Of a DNA stretch of 64,000 nucleotides, positions 1-11,501 are shown one piece after another (positions within the stretch are counted from its first letter, which is position 1; every line of letters begins with the position of its first letter). The notes beneath the pieces were generated by a model. That model was not told the origin of the DNA. It made no database searches and was given only the letters and a program-made list of their open reading frames with translations. The DNA comes from Monosporascus cannonballus. Taxonomy: Eukaryota; Ascomycota; Sordariomycetes; Xylariales. The position numbers and the translations under genes are program-made. Location: positions 1 to 64,000 of the forward strand of contig QJNS01000181.1 in NCBI GenBank assembly GCA_004154925.1. Direction: 5' to 3'.

Positions 1-76
<76 letters not shown>

Positions 77-88
77 CCCCCCCCCCCC
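1..88. repeat. Poly-C run at the start of the window
   Basis: The first 88 bases are C except for a single G at position 76. Such a run is rare in fungal nuclear DNA, has no telomere-like unit (TTAGGG/CCCTAA), and sits exactly at the edge of the sequence. It may be an assembly or sequencing homopolymer artefact at a contig end, or a true poly-C tract that broke the assembly. Nothing in it codes. Confidence 0.8.
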
Positions 89-1235
89 ACGGCGCACTCT
101 TTCTCCATCACTGCCCCCCGGTATAGATTCCTTGAGCTGTGAGGCGCGCTTCTGATCTTGCAGATGTTGGTATCCAAATATAGTTGCCGCGGCGACAGCG
201 CCAGATGCGATTGCCGTCACAGCAAACTGGGCTCGCGAGTTCGAGGTGGCTCGCTCTAGCAAAGTTAACATCGTATAGGCTCGAGGAATTGTCACATCCG
301 AAGAAGATGTCGGCTCGGTAGTATAGTGGCAAACAACGTTTAAAAAGTCTTTAGATGCATCGTAACACAAAGCACTTAGACCATTTCCTTATTCCTGACG
401 CAATCAGTATCCAATTTCGAAAAGCTGCAAGCTTGAAAAATTGTGTGTGTGAGTATGAGCCTTTGCAGCGTATTAAAGCTGTCTTAAGGCTGGGCTGAAT
501 TTATGTCCCCAGCCGATGACGAAATAGGACGACCTAAATAGTGGCTTGACATTTCAGCCACAACTCCACTTTTCCTTACCTTCTTCCGCTAGCATATACT
601 CTGTACCACTTTTATTCCTCCTGTTCCAAGGGTCTCCCTTTGAAACCCCCCCAACCACTCTCAACTGATCCCAGTCCTCCATGTCTCGCTACCTACATCC
701 ATTTAAGGCATGCTAGACTAACAATTTAGACTACAAGTTGGGCAGCTTGAGCAACAGTTACTGAGTATCAGGCCGAATATTAACGTCCCTGCCAGGTACC
801 CTCTAGCGTCAGGTCTAACGCTATTGCTATATTTGAAATACTGGTTCACGTAGAGCTCGAAACGGGAGATTGCAGGATGTTAAACTTGCACCGATGACGT
901 AGTAGACAGCTATCGAACTTGTTACTCTCAATCGATTCTTCTACACATTACATATATGGAGATTGCTAGACAGGAGAAGTTCTTGAAAACCACCAAAGCA
1001 GAGCGCACTCTACAATCTACACAGTTCTCCGATCTCTAGATTTCCTTTTTTTTTTTTAAAGTTCCCATACCGCCCACGGAAACAAGGGGCGTCGAGCCAT
1101 CCCGTCATGGTCCATGCGTCGAGTACTTGAACATCTCCATCCACCCGACCGGGAGTGGACACGACCTAAGCTCTTCAACTCTTGGCGTTATGCGAACCAA
1201 CCACATACGTTCCGCCGTGCAACCGCGGTTGTCTC
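89..1235. other. Non-coding stretch, no recognisable gene
   Basis: GC-normal sequence with only short open frames and no recognisable protein. It lies downstream of the carbonic anhydrase gene (minus strand), so its right end would hold that gene's 3' UTR and terminator. A short T run near 1047-1057 is the only visible simple sequence. Confidence 0.5.
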
Positions 1236-2228
1236 TCACGCCTTGGCGGCCATTTGGAACAGGTTGGGCTGACCCGGGTTGTTTTGCGGGTACCGGGAGT
1301 TGAAGCCGAGCACGTTGCGGGCTTTGATGAAGGTCGAGGCGGAGATGGTGAGCTTCTGAGTGGAGACGAACCAGCTGACGCCCTCGGAGCAGGGCGGCGT
1401 GGTGAGCGAGCCGGAGTAGGCCTGGAAGTTGCCGGCCGTCAGCGTGTCGACCACCTCGGACATGGCCAGCGGCGCCGTGGTCGTGTGGCTGCCGGGCTCG
1501 GCGATCTGCTCGACTGAGGCGAAGACGGTCTCGAGTAGCGACGAAGGCGCGCGGCGGTGCAGCTTGTTGTGCGCCGCCAGCACCGCGTTGTACCCCTCGC
1601 CGAGCGTGTTGCTGCCGCTACCGCCATCACACGCCGCCGCACTGGGGTCCTCGATGTCGATGTATATGCCGATGACGGCGACCTCGTTCGCCTCGCTCTG
1701 GAACACCATGTGCATCTCCATGGGCATGCTGATGCCGTTGTCGATGTGCTCGCTGGGGTGATGGAAGTGGAACTGCGACAGGTTGTACGCGGTGCCGTCG
1801 GACATGGTCAGCCGGCCGCCGAGGCCCTCCATGATCACCTCCACCGTCGTGCCGAGGTTCTCGAACTCGGCGCCCTGGGGCACGTCGGGGATGGTGAGCC
1901 CGATGCCGTCTCCGGGCATCATGTTGAACTGTCCCGCAACCATGTCAATGGGCGACTGCCGCGTGCCCGTCGAGCAGGCCGAGTTGACCTGGGGGTCCAG
2001 GGATGTCCAGAGCAGAGGGCCCTGAGCGCACAAGTCAGCGTCGTAGACAAGCGATGCAATGGGGGGGAGGGGGCGCTGGTAACTTACTATTGTCCCGGCG
2101 TACCCGAACTGATTGACCTCAACCTCCCCTTCCTGTCTCCTATCTAGATGCGTGTGGGCGCCGCAGAAGCTCAGGGCTGGCGTCGCGGACGCGGCCAAGA
2201 GGAGAAGTCTCGCAATGATGGAAGACAT
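1236..2228 (-). CDS. Secreted alpha-class carbonic anhydrase, two exons
   Basis: Alpha-carbonic anhydrases are zinc enzymes that interconvert CO2 and bicarbonate. The ATG at 2228 is followed by a hydrophobic signal peptide (about residues 1-20) and a dibasic LDRR site near residue 31. An intron at 2022-2087 (GTAAGT donor, CTCAG acceptor, phase 0) is removed, giving 308 residues. Family signatures follow in order: QSPID near 69-73, the zinc ligands His132 and His134 in FHFHHPSEH, the third ligand His151 in MEMHMVF, and SLTTPPCSEG near 252-261, whose second Thr corresponds to the active-site Thr199. Cys63 and Cys258 could form the usual disulfide. The frame stays open upstream to 2513, but the ATG at 2228 directly precedes the signal peptide, so I chose it. 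The protein is probably extracellular or periplasmic. All key residues are present and the gene looks functional. Confidence 0.93.
   Translation of the reverse strand: MSSIIARLLLLAASATPALSFCGAHTHLDRRQEGEVEVNQFGYAGTIVSYQRPLPPIASLVYDADLCAQGPLLWTSLDPQVNSACSTGTRQSPIDMVAGQFNMMPGDGIGLTIPDVPQGAEFENLGTTVEVIMEGLGGRLTMSDGTAYNLSQFHFHHPSEHIDNGISMPMEMHMVFQSEANEVAVIGIYIDIEDPSAAACDGGSGSNTLGEGYNAVLAAHNKLHRRAPSSLLETVFASVEQIAEPGSHTTTAPLAMSEVVDTLTAGNFQAYSGSLTTPPCSEGVSWFVSTQKLTISASTFIKARNVLGFNSRYPQNNPGQPNLFQMAAKA
2022..2087 (-). other. In-frame 66-nt intron of the carbonic anhydrase gene
   Basis: The donor reads ATA|GTAAGT and the acceptor GCTCAG|GGCCCT on the minus strand. The length is 66 nt, exactly 22 codons, with no stop codon, so the unspliced frame also stays open. 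The 22 residues it would encode interrupt the segment between FGYAGTI and GPLLW, which is contiguous in the family, supporting removal by splicing. Confidence 0.85.
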
Positions 2229-5200
2229 GTTGAAACGAAAGAAATCTGTACCGGAAGAAACGACGACGAGGTGAACTCGGAAGAAACGGAGAGACAAGAG
2301 CCTACGAGGAATTAACGAAAGAACACTGACAGAGAAAAGCGGAGGATTAAATATCGTGGAGCCGAGGTAGGATGCGGTGTTTATTAGGATGCGATGTATG
2401 CCGGGTCTCTTACCTTGGGAAAGCAGCGCGATCACAGATCTATTATACCGAGTGAAAGTGGTTAGCGAGGAGAAGCACGCCCCATAGAGTACATAGTATA
2501 TCAATATTCCCACCTAGCTCTTAGCCAAGACGTTGACCCATGTCCAAGGAGGCGCTAGTTTCCTATCACTTCCCACATGGCATACTACGTATGATGGGCA
2601 AGTCTAACATCCTCGGACAGTACTTCTCCACACCGTTAGACGACCGGATTTTCTTTCAGTTGGCCAGTTTCTTGCACTAGCTGATACCCAACATGGATGT
2701 TTTTATTCCGCAAGATACCCAGTAACTGAATGCGGTAAGGCCCTCCCCAAAGGCAAGCACTCGCGAGTCAGCCTCAAGTGCCGTATGGGACCATTCCTAC
2801 CGTATCGTGGAGTAATCACACTACGCGCAGTTGCTCCGTAGCTGCGCTTCTCCATAGCCTCGTCTAGTGCGGGAGAAATTCACCAAGAAAGTCTTGGTGA
2901 ACGTGGGAGAGGACATAAGGTGATCAGCGCGTACAATGTCGGCGTCGGGGGGGTAGGGCGCCAAGCAGGAGGACCGCAAGGCCTAGCCTTTATCACCCAA
3001 GCCATATCACCAAAAGCTGGTCTCACATATATCGTTTTATCTCTATGCCTTGGCTTCAGCACCCCGGCACCCCAGCACCCCAGCACCCCAGCACCCCAGC
3101 ACCCCAGCACCCCAGACCCTTGCAATTGCCGTCCGTTGCTGGAGACTGGGGTTCGGATCTTCTCCGGACCAGGGGTTGGCCTGCGCAAATACCTACAACA
3201 CCGCGGATCGCCAGGGGCGGGGGTAGGCTTGGCACGCTAGCGACCAGTACAGGAGAGAGCGAGGCACGCGAGGGAGTTGACAGTCATGGGAGACGTTATG
3301 TAAAAATCAACGGTCGTGTAAGATCAACGGTCACAAAAAGCTTCTTGCGGAGTTCTTCTCTGAAAATAGCATCGTGCCGGCCTCAGTTTCGCAAATTCAG
3401 GAGCAAAACGCGGCTGAAATCGCATCCGGATCTCGACGATCATCACCACGGGCAATACAAAAAATGCCGCAGTATGAGAGCAGACTAATCCAATAATACG
3501 CAGCCTAGAATCCCGTTTCCGAAATTGTGGCTGGCCAACAAAGCCCGAGCGGCGATAGCCTCAATCCTCGAAGGCCGCCAGAGGCTTCCTAGCCTTACCC
3601 CAGAGGCGGCCACGTCGGCAAATTGATGTGATTATGCAGCTCATCTACGCCGTATTGGAGAGTTTGGGCGCCTAAGCGGTCTTGGAATGGCTTCTTCTCC
3701 AGTTCACTCCAGCTCGCCCATACTCCGATTCTGCCATGTGGACCACACAGAAGCATCTACGTTCTCCGATACTTTAACGCTCCCACGACGACGGCCCAGC
3801 GCCCGAACCCCCTCAGCTGGGCGACAATATCCTGGGGATTCCGAGATGACTGATCGTCGCTCAGTCATTATCACCATTGATGCGCCACTGCCAGCCAAAG
3901 CCACTGGGAACTACCGTCATACGTACCTAGGGAGGTACAAGTTGGTTCATGCCGGGGCCGGGGCCGCAATCGCCTCCAGGCTATCGTGCGTAGCAAGAAT
4001 GCTTCAAAGTTGAAGTCGGGCCCGCCAGCGCCAGCTGTCGCAGGTGAGCAACAGATTTGTTCCCCCCTTCCGTCGGGAATCGCATACAATAAACAAGGGT
4101 ATTCTCAGTTAGTCGCTCAGCTTGGCGTGGCATTTCCATTATAAAGTTAAAATGTAAAGGCCCACAAATTTGTATGGGGAAATACATCATCAATTCGTTA
4201 TCACATGAAATAGCGCAACTGCAGCTTAGGTAAGCGCGTTACTGGAAGCGAATCCTTGCCATTTAACGCGGATCCAACATCGTCTAATACCATTCTAAAA
4301 CTAAACAGTATACTAAGCTATACCCAATGCGTAGGATAGAGCCCCTGACTATTTTCTGCTGTAGTCAAAATGCCCCTGTTTATTGCAAGGACCAACTGCA
4401 GGGGCTTGGCCTATATGTCATAGGATGGGCCGTGCATGGCTTGGCATAGCAGTAGCCGAATCGTATTGCGGCTGTGGCTTTCACCAGCCGAAACTCACGT
4501 CAGTCTTACCTCAGACTCTGGACCGCCCATCCACCTCCAGCGCCCTTTCCCCCACGGCGCAGAATACCCTTTCTAGAATAGGTAGGTCATCTTGGGGACA
4601 AGAAAGCAGACGCACAAAGCTCCAGCAGGCGTCAGATCGGATCTTGTCCGTAAGACACCTACGCAACGCATGTAACTGAGCGCGTCAATTATTGGAATCG
4701 TACAAGCTATTGCCTTCCGGGGGACCTCTTATGCTAATCCTGCCTAACCTCCTACCTACGAGTTAGAATGTTCGGCACAACGAACGACCCCTAATATACC
4801 GGAGCTAACCCCAAAGTGGGTCCACCTTAGAGATATCGTATGAATCGTTAGATGTAAGCGCAGTCGATGTCGGTTTACGGGTTTCGGATCTCGAAACCAC
4901 CCCAAAGTAATACTTGCTGCTTGGCAAGCCACGAAACGTAATATGAATTGAATCTCTATCCATCTGATCCGACGGTCTGGGCTGCTTGGAAAACGGAGCC
5001 TCCGTGATGACGAAACCCCTGTCATGGAAGGGCTCGCGACGAGGTTGAACAAGCTGGGGGGTGTTTCTTGAGTCGCTTATTCGCGCGGCACATGTCCTGG
5101 ATATGCAGGCGGTGCTTTGATAGTTTTGGTGTCACCCTCATCTGTTGAGCCGCGCATAAGGCATAGTTATTAGTAGATCATTGCCAGTGACAGACTATTC

Positions 5201-5760
5201 GGGCGTGAGTTAAGCTCACCATCCGCCTCATCAAGGCTGCTGACTATGCCTACGATTTCCAAGGCTTGTCAAAAACCGTCAACGGGCTGCAAATCTTAGA
5301 CGGGTGGGTTGTAACGAATGCAGCTGATAGTACTCCGGGGCCCGGCCGCTTTAGAGTTTAGCCTATAGCGTCACAGCCGAGCTCTCCGTATCCAGCTAAC
5401 TTGTCCGATGTTCTAGGCCTTCTACTACCGTATTAACCCTCGAAATTCGTTAAAAGCTAATCAAAGCTTCTAGCCACACAAAGCCTAGCTTTGCAGTAAG
5501 TTACACCCATCCACGGCTTTTAGCCGCTTATAGCCTAGCTACCGTTTGTGGCGAATATCAGACTTTGACTTTCGGGCTGCCGCACGTTATGATAAAAGAC
5601 CATATGCTCTTGAAGAAGCCCATTTAGTATGTGATATTCAGCATAGCTTAAGATACAGGTCTCTTCCTGTTACCGTATGTGATCATGGCAGCTTTCCAGC
5701 CCAGATCAGCTAATTTTACATCTCGCCGCCGCTTTAGGCCACGTTCGAAGGTATTCCGTA
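2229..5760. other. GC-normal intergenic region without recognisable genes
   Basis: The first few hundred bases are the promoter side of the carbonic anhydrase gene. The rest has only short open frames (up to about 150 codons, one of them created by the minisatellite) and no family I recognise. Composition drifts to AT-rich from about 5760, the border of the first RIP-decayed island. A decayed host gene cannot be excluded but none is visible. Confidence 0.5.
3059..3114. repeat. 8-bp minisatellite, seven copies
   Basis: The unit GCACCCCA is repeated seven times head to tail; the first copy ends in G instead of A and the others are identical. Read in frame it creates artificial Pro-rich open frames, which I do not treat as genes. 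Near-perfect copies suggest recent slippage. Confidence 0.95.
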
Positions 5761-6448
5761 GTCGTATGATTAAACGTACAGCTCCTATTTAACGAGTTGA
5801 ACGCTTTTATTTGCGCGAAAAGAAAATTGAGATTTTAACCTGGCTATATATGTATCTGATTTTTTTTTACTATTAATTTTACACATTCGAAAAATAGCGT
5901 ATTGACTCTTTTTAAAAGTTATTGTCAACCTACGTATGAAAAAGCTTATAGCTTTTTTAAAATATCCGTAACCACGATTATAAAATGGTAAAAAAATTAA
6001 TTTTTTATTTTTAATTAACTTTCGTAATATACGCTACCGCAATATTCTTAACTTAAAACGGAGATATTCTAAGAATTCCTTAAAGCTAGATTATATCGCC
6101 GTCTTATAATAGTTATATAGTTCCGTAAGTATAAGTACCATATATAGAAAACGATGTATTTTCGATTAGCCTTCACCTTTTCGAATAAGTGATTTTACGG
6201 CTTTTTTTAACAATATTCTATCGTATGAAAGTATACTACTAAGGTGGTCATACGCCCTTCGGACGAAACAATTAAAATCGTAAATAACTTTCTGTGCTTC
6301 ATACGACGTATATCATAGCCGCAACCGCATTCGAAAGACTTAATTAATAGAATAGAATATATCCTTAATTCTTTTCTCGAATTCAATCTTTGCTCTATAT
6401 TTAACTGCTTTTTACGTTTCCGAATCCTCAATTATAACGAACCTATTA

Positions 6449-6865
6449 TACATCTATCTAGAAGTATAAGCAGTATCTAAAAAGGGTCTTGATTTACAGG
6501 TAATAATAAAGCGAGGAATGATTTAATAGTTTTGTTCGTTAAGAAGATTTAAAGATTTTTCTCTTAATTCGAGAACGGTATAATTATCTTTAGATTAAGA
6601 ACTTAGATTAATAACTAAGAAGCGAAACTAAGTAGATGCTATTTATATAGGAGATTGCTTAATTATATACTTATTACTGTTTTTCTTAGTTTCTGGAGTT
6701 TATAAAAGACCACCTTTCCTAGCCTCTGAAAATTTTCGAGTGTCTCTAGGAATTAATAGAGATATACGTAGATTCGAAGTTTTTTCGCCTAAACTGAAAA
6801 TTATAATAAGTTAGTTTATCTACTTTTGTTCGGATTTAATAAAGTCCCTTTTGGACGTAATATTA
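6449..6865 (-). repeat. 3' LTR of the chromovirus
   Basis: Direct repeat of 13578-13997, with many transition differences. On the minus strand it begins TAATATTACGTC (the partner begins TGATATTACGTC, so the terminal TG has become TA), preceded by a purine tract at about 6866-6880. The exact outer end is uncertain by a few bases. Confidence 0.8.
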
Positions 6866-7514
6866 TTCTTCTTCTTTTAAGATCTTCATTTCTAAAGATT
6901 AGCAGATAAGTTAATTTCTTTTTTTCAAGTTTTTCGTATTGTAATATTAATAATTATATTAGATAGATTTTTGAAACGTATTAAAATTTCTACTAAAAGT
7001 TGTTGCGATCTCGTTAAAGCTATTTTCGATTTTGGTTTTGAAGTTATATAGTATATATATTATTTCGAAAAGAAACTTTCTTGAAAAATGTTAAAAGGTC
7101 CGAAAACCTGTTAGAATTGTTTGTTGGCTAAGGTCTAGGCCTGTAATAGAAACTACGTTTTATTTTTATTTTTATAAAATATTCGAGCAAAGAAGTTACG
7201 GATTAAATAGAAAAAACGTTTAATAGTTTAACAGTTCTAGGAGTTATCTAATCGTATTACCCGTTTGGACCGTTAATTGAAATAGTTGTATTTTTTTTTA
7301 AAAAAATAGTATTAATTTAAAAAGAATTTAAATATATAAATAAATTAGAGAAATAAGAAAAATAAAAAAAATAACGTCGGATAGAAAAAAAGCAAATACG
7401 GCTTATATTGGAAATGCGTATCTCGGCGGAGATTTTTATCTTTTTGGACTAGAACGACATAAGGTTGGATTTAAGTAAGAGATCTTTATTGCTTACAATC
7501 TTGGCCGCGTTAAA

Positions 7515-7700
7515 AACGGTCGGTCAGGATTTTGATAATAGAACTTATTAGCCAGGTTTTTCGTATTAGTTAGGTATTTAAGTAATTTCTATATATTATC
7601 TTTTGGTAAGTAATTTATTTATTTAATTAAATATTCGATTTTGTTTTTAATTATTCTGAAATCTAGTATTTTTTTCAACTTCGTATTCGTCGATATCTTT
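7515..7700 (-). pseudogene. Chromodomain relic of the chromovirus integrase tail
   Basis: On the minus strand the frame reads DEYEVEKILDFRI, then KIEYLIK, a stop, INYLPKDNI, a stop, and NTKNL, ending in a Pro/Asp/Arg-rich tail. This is the order of a chromodomain fused to integrase in chromoviruses, where it binds methylated histone H3 and steers integration into heterochromatin. Both stops fall where the family has conserved Trp (YLVKW and NTWEP-like positions), as expected if TGG was changed to TAA/TAG by RIP. Confidence 0.75.
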
Positions 7701-9839
7701 TTGGAGTTCCAGATTTCTTTTTCTTAAACGAGGCGTTTTTTAGAGCTAATTTTAATAGAGAAACGTGGAAAACAGGATGTATTTTTATTATTTTAGGCAA
7801 TGATAATCTATAATTAGTTTTGAAAATAACTTTATTAATTTTAAACGAGCTAAGTTTTTTAAAGTCAAACTTATTGCTAAGCCTTTTTATTTTGATTTGT
7901 AAAATATTTAAAATCGCATATTATATTTATCGTAATAAATAAACCTTGTTTTCTTTCGCTAAAATTAATTCTTTAATTTTTTAGTTATAATATTAGACTA
8001 TTTTTTGCTATAGAAATTACAATTCGATTCGTAATCGAACTTATATAGTTTTAGTTTCTATTACTATTATTTCTGTTCGAAAGGTTATGGTAGTAATTAC
8101 GAGTGCTTTATATACCAATTGTTTTTATCGTTAAGTTATTGTTTCGTATCTGTATATAGCTATATACTGAGATATATCTATGTTTTCGTTAATGAACGTA
8201 TTATAAATTATTTATATTAACGGCAATAATTTTATCCAATTATTTTATTAGTAATTGATATAATTTCGAAGGTATTATTCCAGGATTTAATTAAGTTTTT
8301 CTGTTTATCCGTCCGTTTAAAGGTAATAGACTATCGAGAACTTAAATTTAGCGCTTATTCTTTTAAAGAAACTGGTATTATATTTGGACCTAAAATGTAT
8401 TTCGTTTAAAAATGATTTTTTCTGATATTTCGTACTTAGTTAAATAATATTAAATAAAAACATAAGTTAATTATGTTGTTATTACTATTCTTTTAAAAAA
8501 CCAAAAATATCTATATTTAGTAAGTTTGTTAACTATTACCCAAATTTCGTTATATTTGATTTTTGTAATTAGGTCTTTAAATAGAAAAACGTTAATAATA
8601 AAGTTTTAAAATAATGTATGCTATGTTTTATTAGGAATATCTATAAGTTGCAATAGCTCGTAAGGCTTATAGCGTATTATTTTAGGTTTATTGCAAATAT
8701 TGTAACTCTTAATAAATTTTTTAAATTATTCGGCGTAATTTTGAGAAATCGTATTTTTTCTATAATCGTTAAGTAATTTTAAAATTTCTTTATATCTATA
8801 TAATAAGTTTTTATAAATTTTTTTACGAATTATTTTATTGCTTTTTTAGAATATAAATCTTGCTATAATACTGTAACTAATCTTTTAGTTATTCCTTTAA
8901 CTGCTAAACCTTCTTTTGTTCTTTTTCGTTATAGAAATTTCGAAACCGTATTAAGAATTCGAAGAATAATTTTTTTAGAATTTCGTATAACTGTATAATG
9001 CTATTCTAGTTATATTATAATATTTATATGTTTTTTAGAGGATTTAAAAGTCGTAATCGCTTTTACGACTAAAAATATCTACCTGAATATTTTTTTTTCT
9101 TTTAATATAATATATTTTAAAGTTAAGTCTTGAAAAAAAAGTTATTTAAGTTTTATATTGTTTATTTAGTTTTTATGCTTTTATAAATCGAGCAAGGTGT
9201 TTGTAATTAAAATAAATATCGAAAGATTTTTTTATACTACTAAAGAAGGGTTTTTATTTTTTTAAAAGTGTTAATAATCGCTAGCAGTTTTTTATCGTAA
9301 ATCGAGTATTTAAGTTTTGTATTTCGAAGTGCTTTTAAGTAATACGCTATTAGGTATTATTTGCCGTTATTTTTTTAATTATTTTAGAACGATATTTAAT
9401 ACGTCATTTAAAGCATCCGTTTTTAAACGTTTTTTTATTTACGCTAGATATTTGTATTGTGGGTCCGTTAATAATCGTATTTTTTAAGATCTAGAATATT
9501 TTTTTTGTATTTTTTAGGAATTCAAATCTTTTTCTTACGTACTTTTTTAGTTATAAGTTTCGTTAATAGTTTAATTATATTTCTATATTTCTTAATTAGA
9601 CTGCGCACGTAATCTGTAAATTCTAAGATCTGCTGGATATTTATAATAATCGTCTTATTAAAGATAATATAGTTCTTAATTACGTTTATTTTAAAGCGTT
9701 AAATTTAAATTTGCTCCAAGGCGAAAATATATTTCAAAAAGTTTAATTTCTACATATGTCGTATATTTTTCGCGAGGTTAATTCGGGTATTTATTTCGTC
9801 CAAAATTCTAAGCATTCTGTAACGTACTTTTTCTACTTT

Positions 9840-9900
9840 TCTAAGATTTCGAAAAAATAAGAATGTCGTCGAGGTAAACGAATATAAATTTATTTGGAAA
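9840..9900 (-). pseudogene. Reverse transcriptase YLDD motif of the chromovirus
   Basis: The minus strand encodes NKFIFVYLDDILIFS, the catalytic palm motif of Gypsy-class reverse transcriptase, with both Asp codons (GAC GAC) preserved. Surrounding frames are interrupted. It fixes both the class and the minus orientation of the element. Confidence 0.9.
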
Positions 9901-11185
9901 TTCTTTAAAAATAATTATAATTAGGCGTTAAAAATGGCGAAGGCATTAATAAGTCCTATGGGTATTACTTTGTATTTGTAAAATCTATATATCATTTTAA
10001 ATACCGTTTTCTATTTTTTTTAGCTATTTTAATACGATAATAACCGTTTTAGAAATTAAGTGCAGTAAACTATTTTGCTTTATTAATGTTTTCCTTTAAC
10101 GTATTTATAAGAGTTGAAAAATATTCGTTCTTAATCGTAATATCGTTTAACTATTTGTAATTAAATTCTTTTTAAAAAACTAGATTTCCGTTTTCGTTAA
10201 TCATTTACATTCTATTCTTAGTTTTTAGTATTATAAAAACATCGTATCTAATAGAAAAATCAAAGAGTTAAATATATCTTTTTCTTAAATCAAGCTAAAT
10301 ACTTTTTAATAAAGCTTTTAATTTGTTAGTTTTTGTATAATAAATTTTGTAAAATTTAAAATAATATCCTTTTTTATTAAATATCTTATACTTCTATTAA
10401 CTATATAGCGATAATTCGTAATTTTTTTATTCTTAAATAGCCTTTTAAGCTCTCAGTATTCGAATAGTACCGCAAAAGCTTAATTCGAAATCTAGACCTC
10501 CTTAATAACAAAGTAGATCTTTTGATCGTCCTTTTTAAATAACTTATTTTTCTAGAAAAATGTTTAAGTTTTCCCGTTAATATGTGGATTATTAAATTTA
10601 AACCACGGTATTCCCAAGATAATATTATATCCAGAAATATCGGCGATATCTAACGAAACTCGTTCTTAATATTCTTAAATCTATACAGAGAGTTTTTTTA
10701 GTTTTTTTGAAAAATTCGTCTATTTTTGTACGTAAATAGGTTTTTAGTTACCGCACGTAATTTGTAAAACTTTAAGTTGTATTTTCAGAGAATTTAATGT
10801 TTTTTTGGCTATTATAAGAGAAATAAAGTTATTTTCGGCTTCTAAATTGATTGTAACTTTAAATATTTTATTTTTATATTAAAAGAGAATCTCGATTTAA
10901 TTGCGTATTTCCTCAGCTGCTTCGCATAAGGTCTTGTATATCGAGGCTTTTCGATACTTTATTTTCGAAGGTTTTTATCGGTTTTTAATTAATACAATTT
11001 ATTTATAAAAAAGCCTTTTTATTTTCGAACTTTTGTAGTCGCGTATTTGATACAGTAATTATCTATATATTTGTATTATTTTTTTCTGTCTAATTAATAT
11101 CCGAAAACAATTGTTTTCTTTTGGCTTAACCTTTGATTTTGCATTTTCTAAGTTATAGAGTCGAAAAGGTATACCTCCGAAAAAG

Positions 11186-11501
11186 TGTCATGACTCAACG
11201 AGCCACGGTCTCTAGAAACGGTCTACTTCAACCCAACCATAAGTGCACGGTGGGGCAGGTCACGTGATGGATCACCAACTCACTAGTGGTGAGCCAGTGA
11301 GCCGGATTAAGATATATACGCTTATTATTTCCATAGTCTAGATAGCTTCAGCTTGCAATAACAATTCGTTACCTAAGACACCCTTGGTATTACGAGACGT
11401 GATACGTTACTGTATCTATTGTTCAGATTCCTACGATACTCCTGCCAACATAAACCCGTACGACTAAGGTTTAATAGTTGGTTAAACCCCAAGCCGTCAC
11501 A
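11186..11501 (+). mobile_element. Solo LTR, family A, inside the chromovirus
   Basis: A 316-bp sequence with TGTCATGAC at the left and CCGTCACA at the right, flanked by AAAAG / AAACG (4 of 5 bases alike). It is related to the solo LTRs at 15554-15992 and 54323-54716 through its terminal portions. It is GC-normal while the Gypsy element around it is heavily RIP-decayed, so it arrived later. A TATA-like GATATATACG lies near 11310, and a CACGTG palindrome at 11261-11266. Confidence 0.85.

Noticed and set aside
1557..2147. 196-codon open frame opposite the carbonic anhydrase
   Set aside because: Antisense shadow of a gene whose catalytic residues are clear on the minus strand.
3045..3488. 147-codon open frame through the minisatellite
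   Set aside because: The frame is opened by the 8-bp repeat; downstream residues show no domain.
6207..6431. Short frames in AT-rich islands as small genes
   Set aside because: They lie in RIP-decayed transposon DNA and match no family; chance open stretches are expected there.
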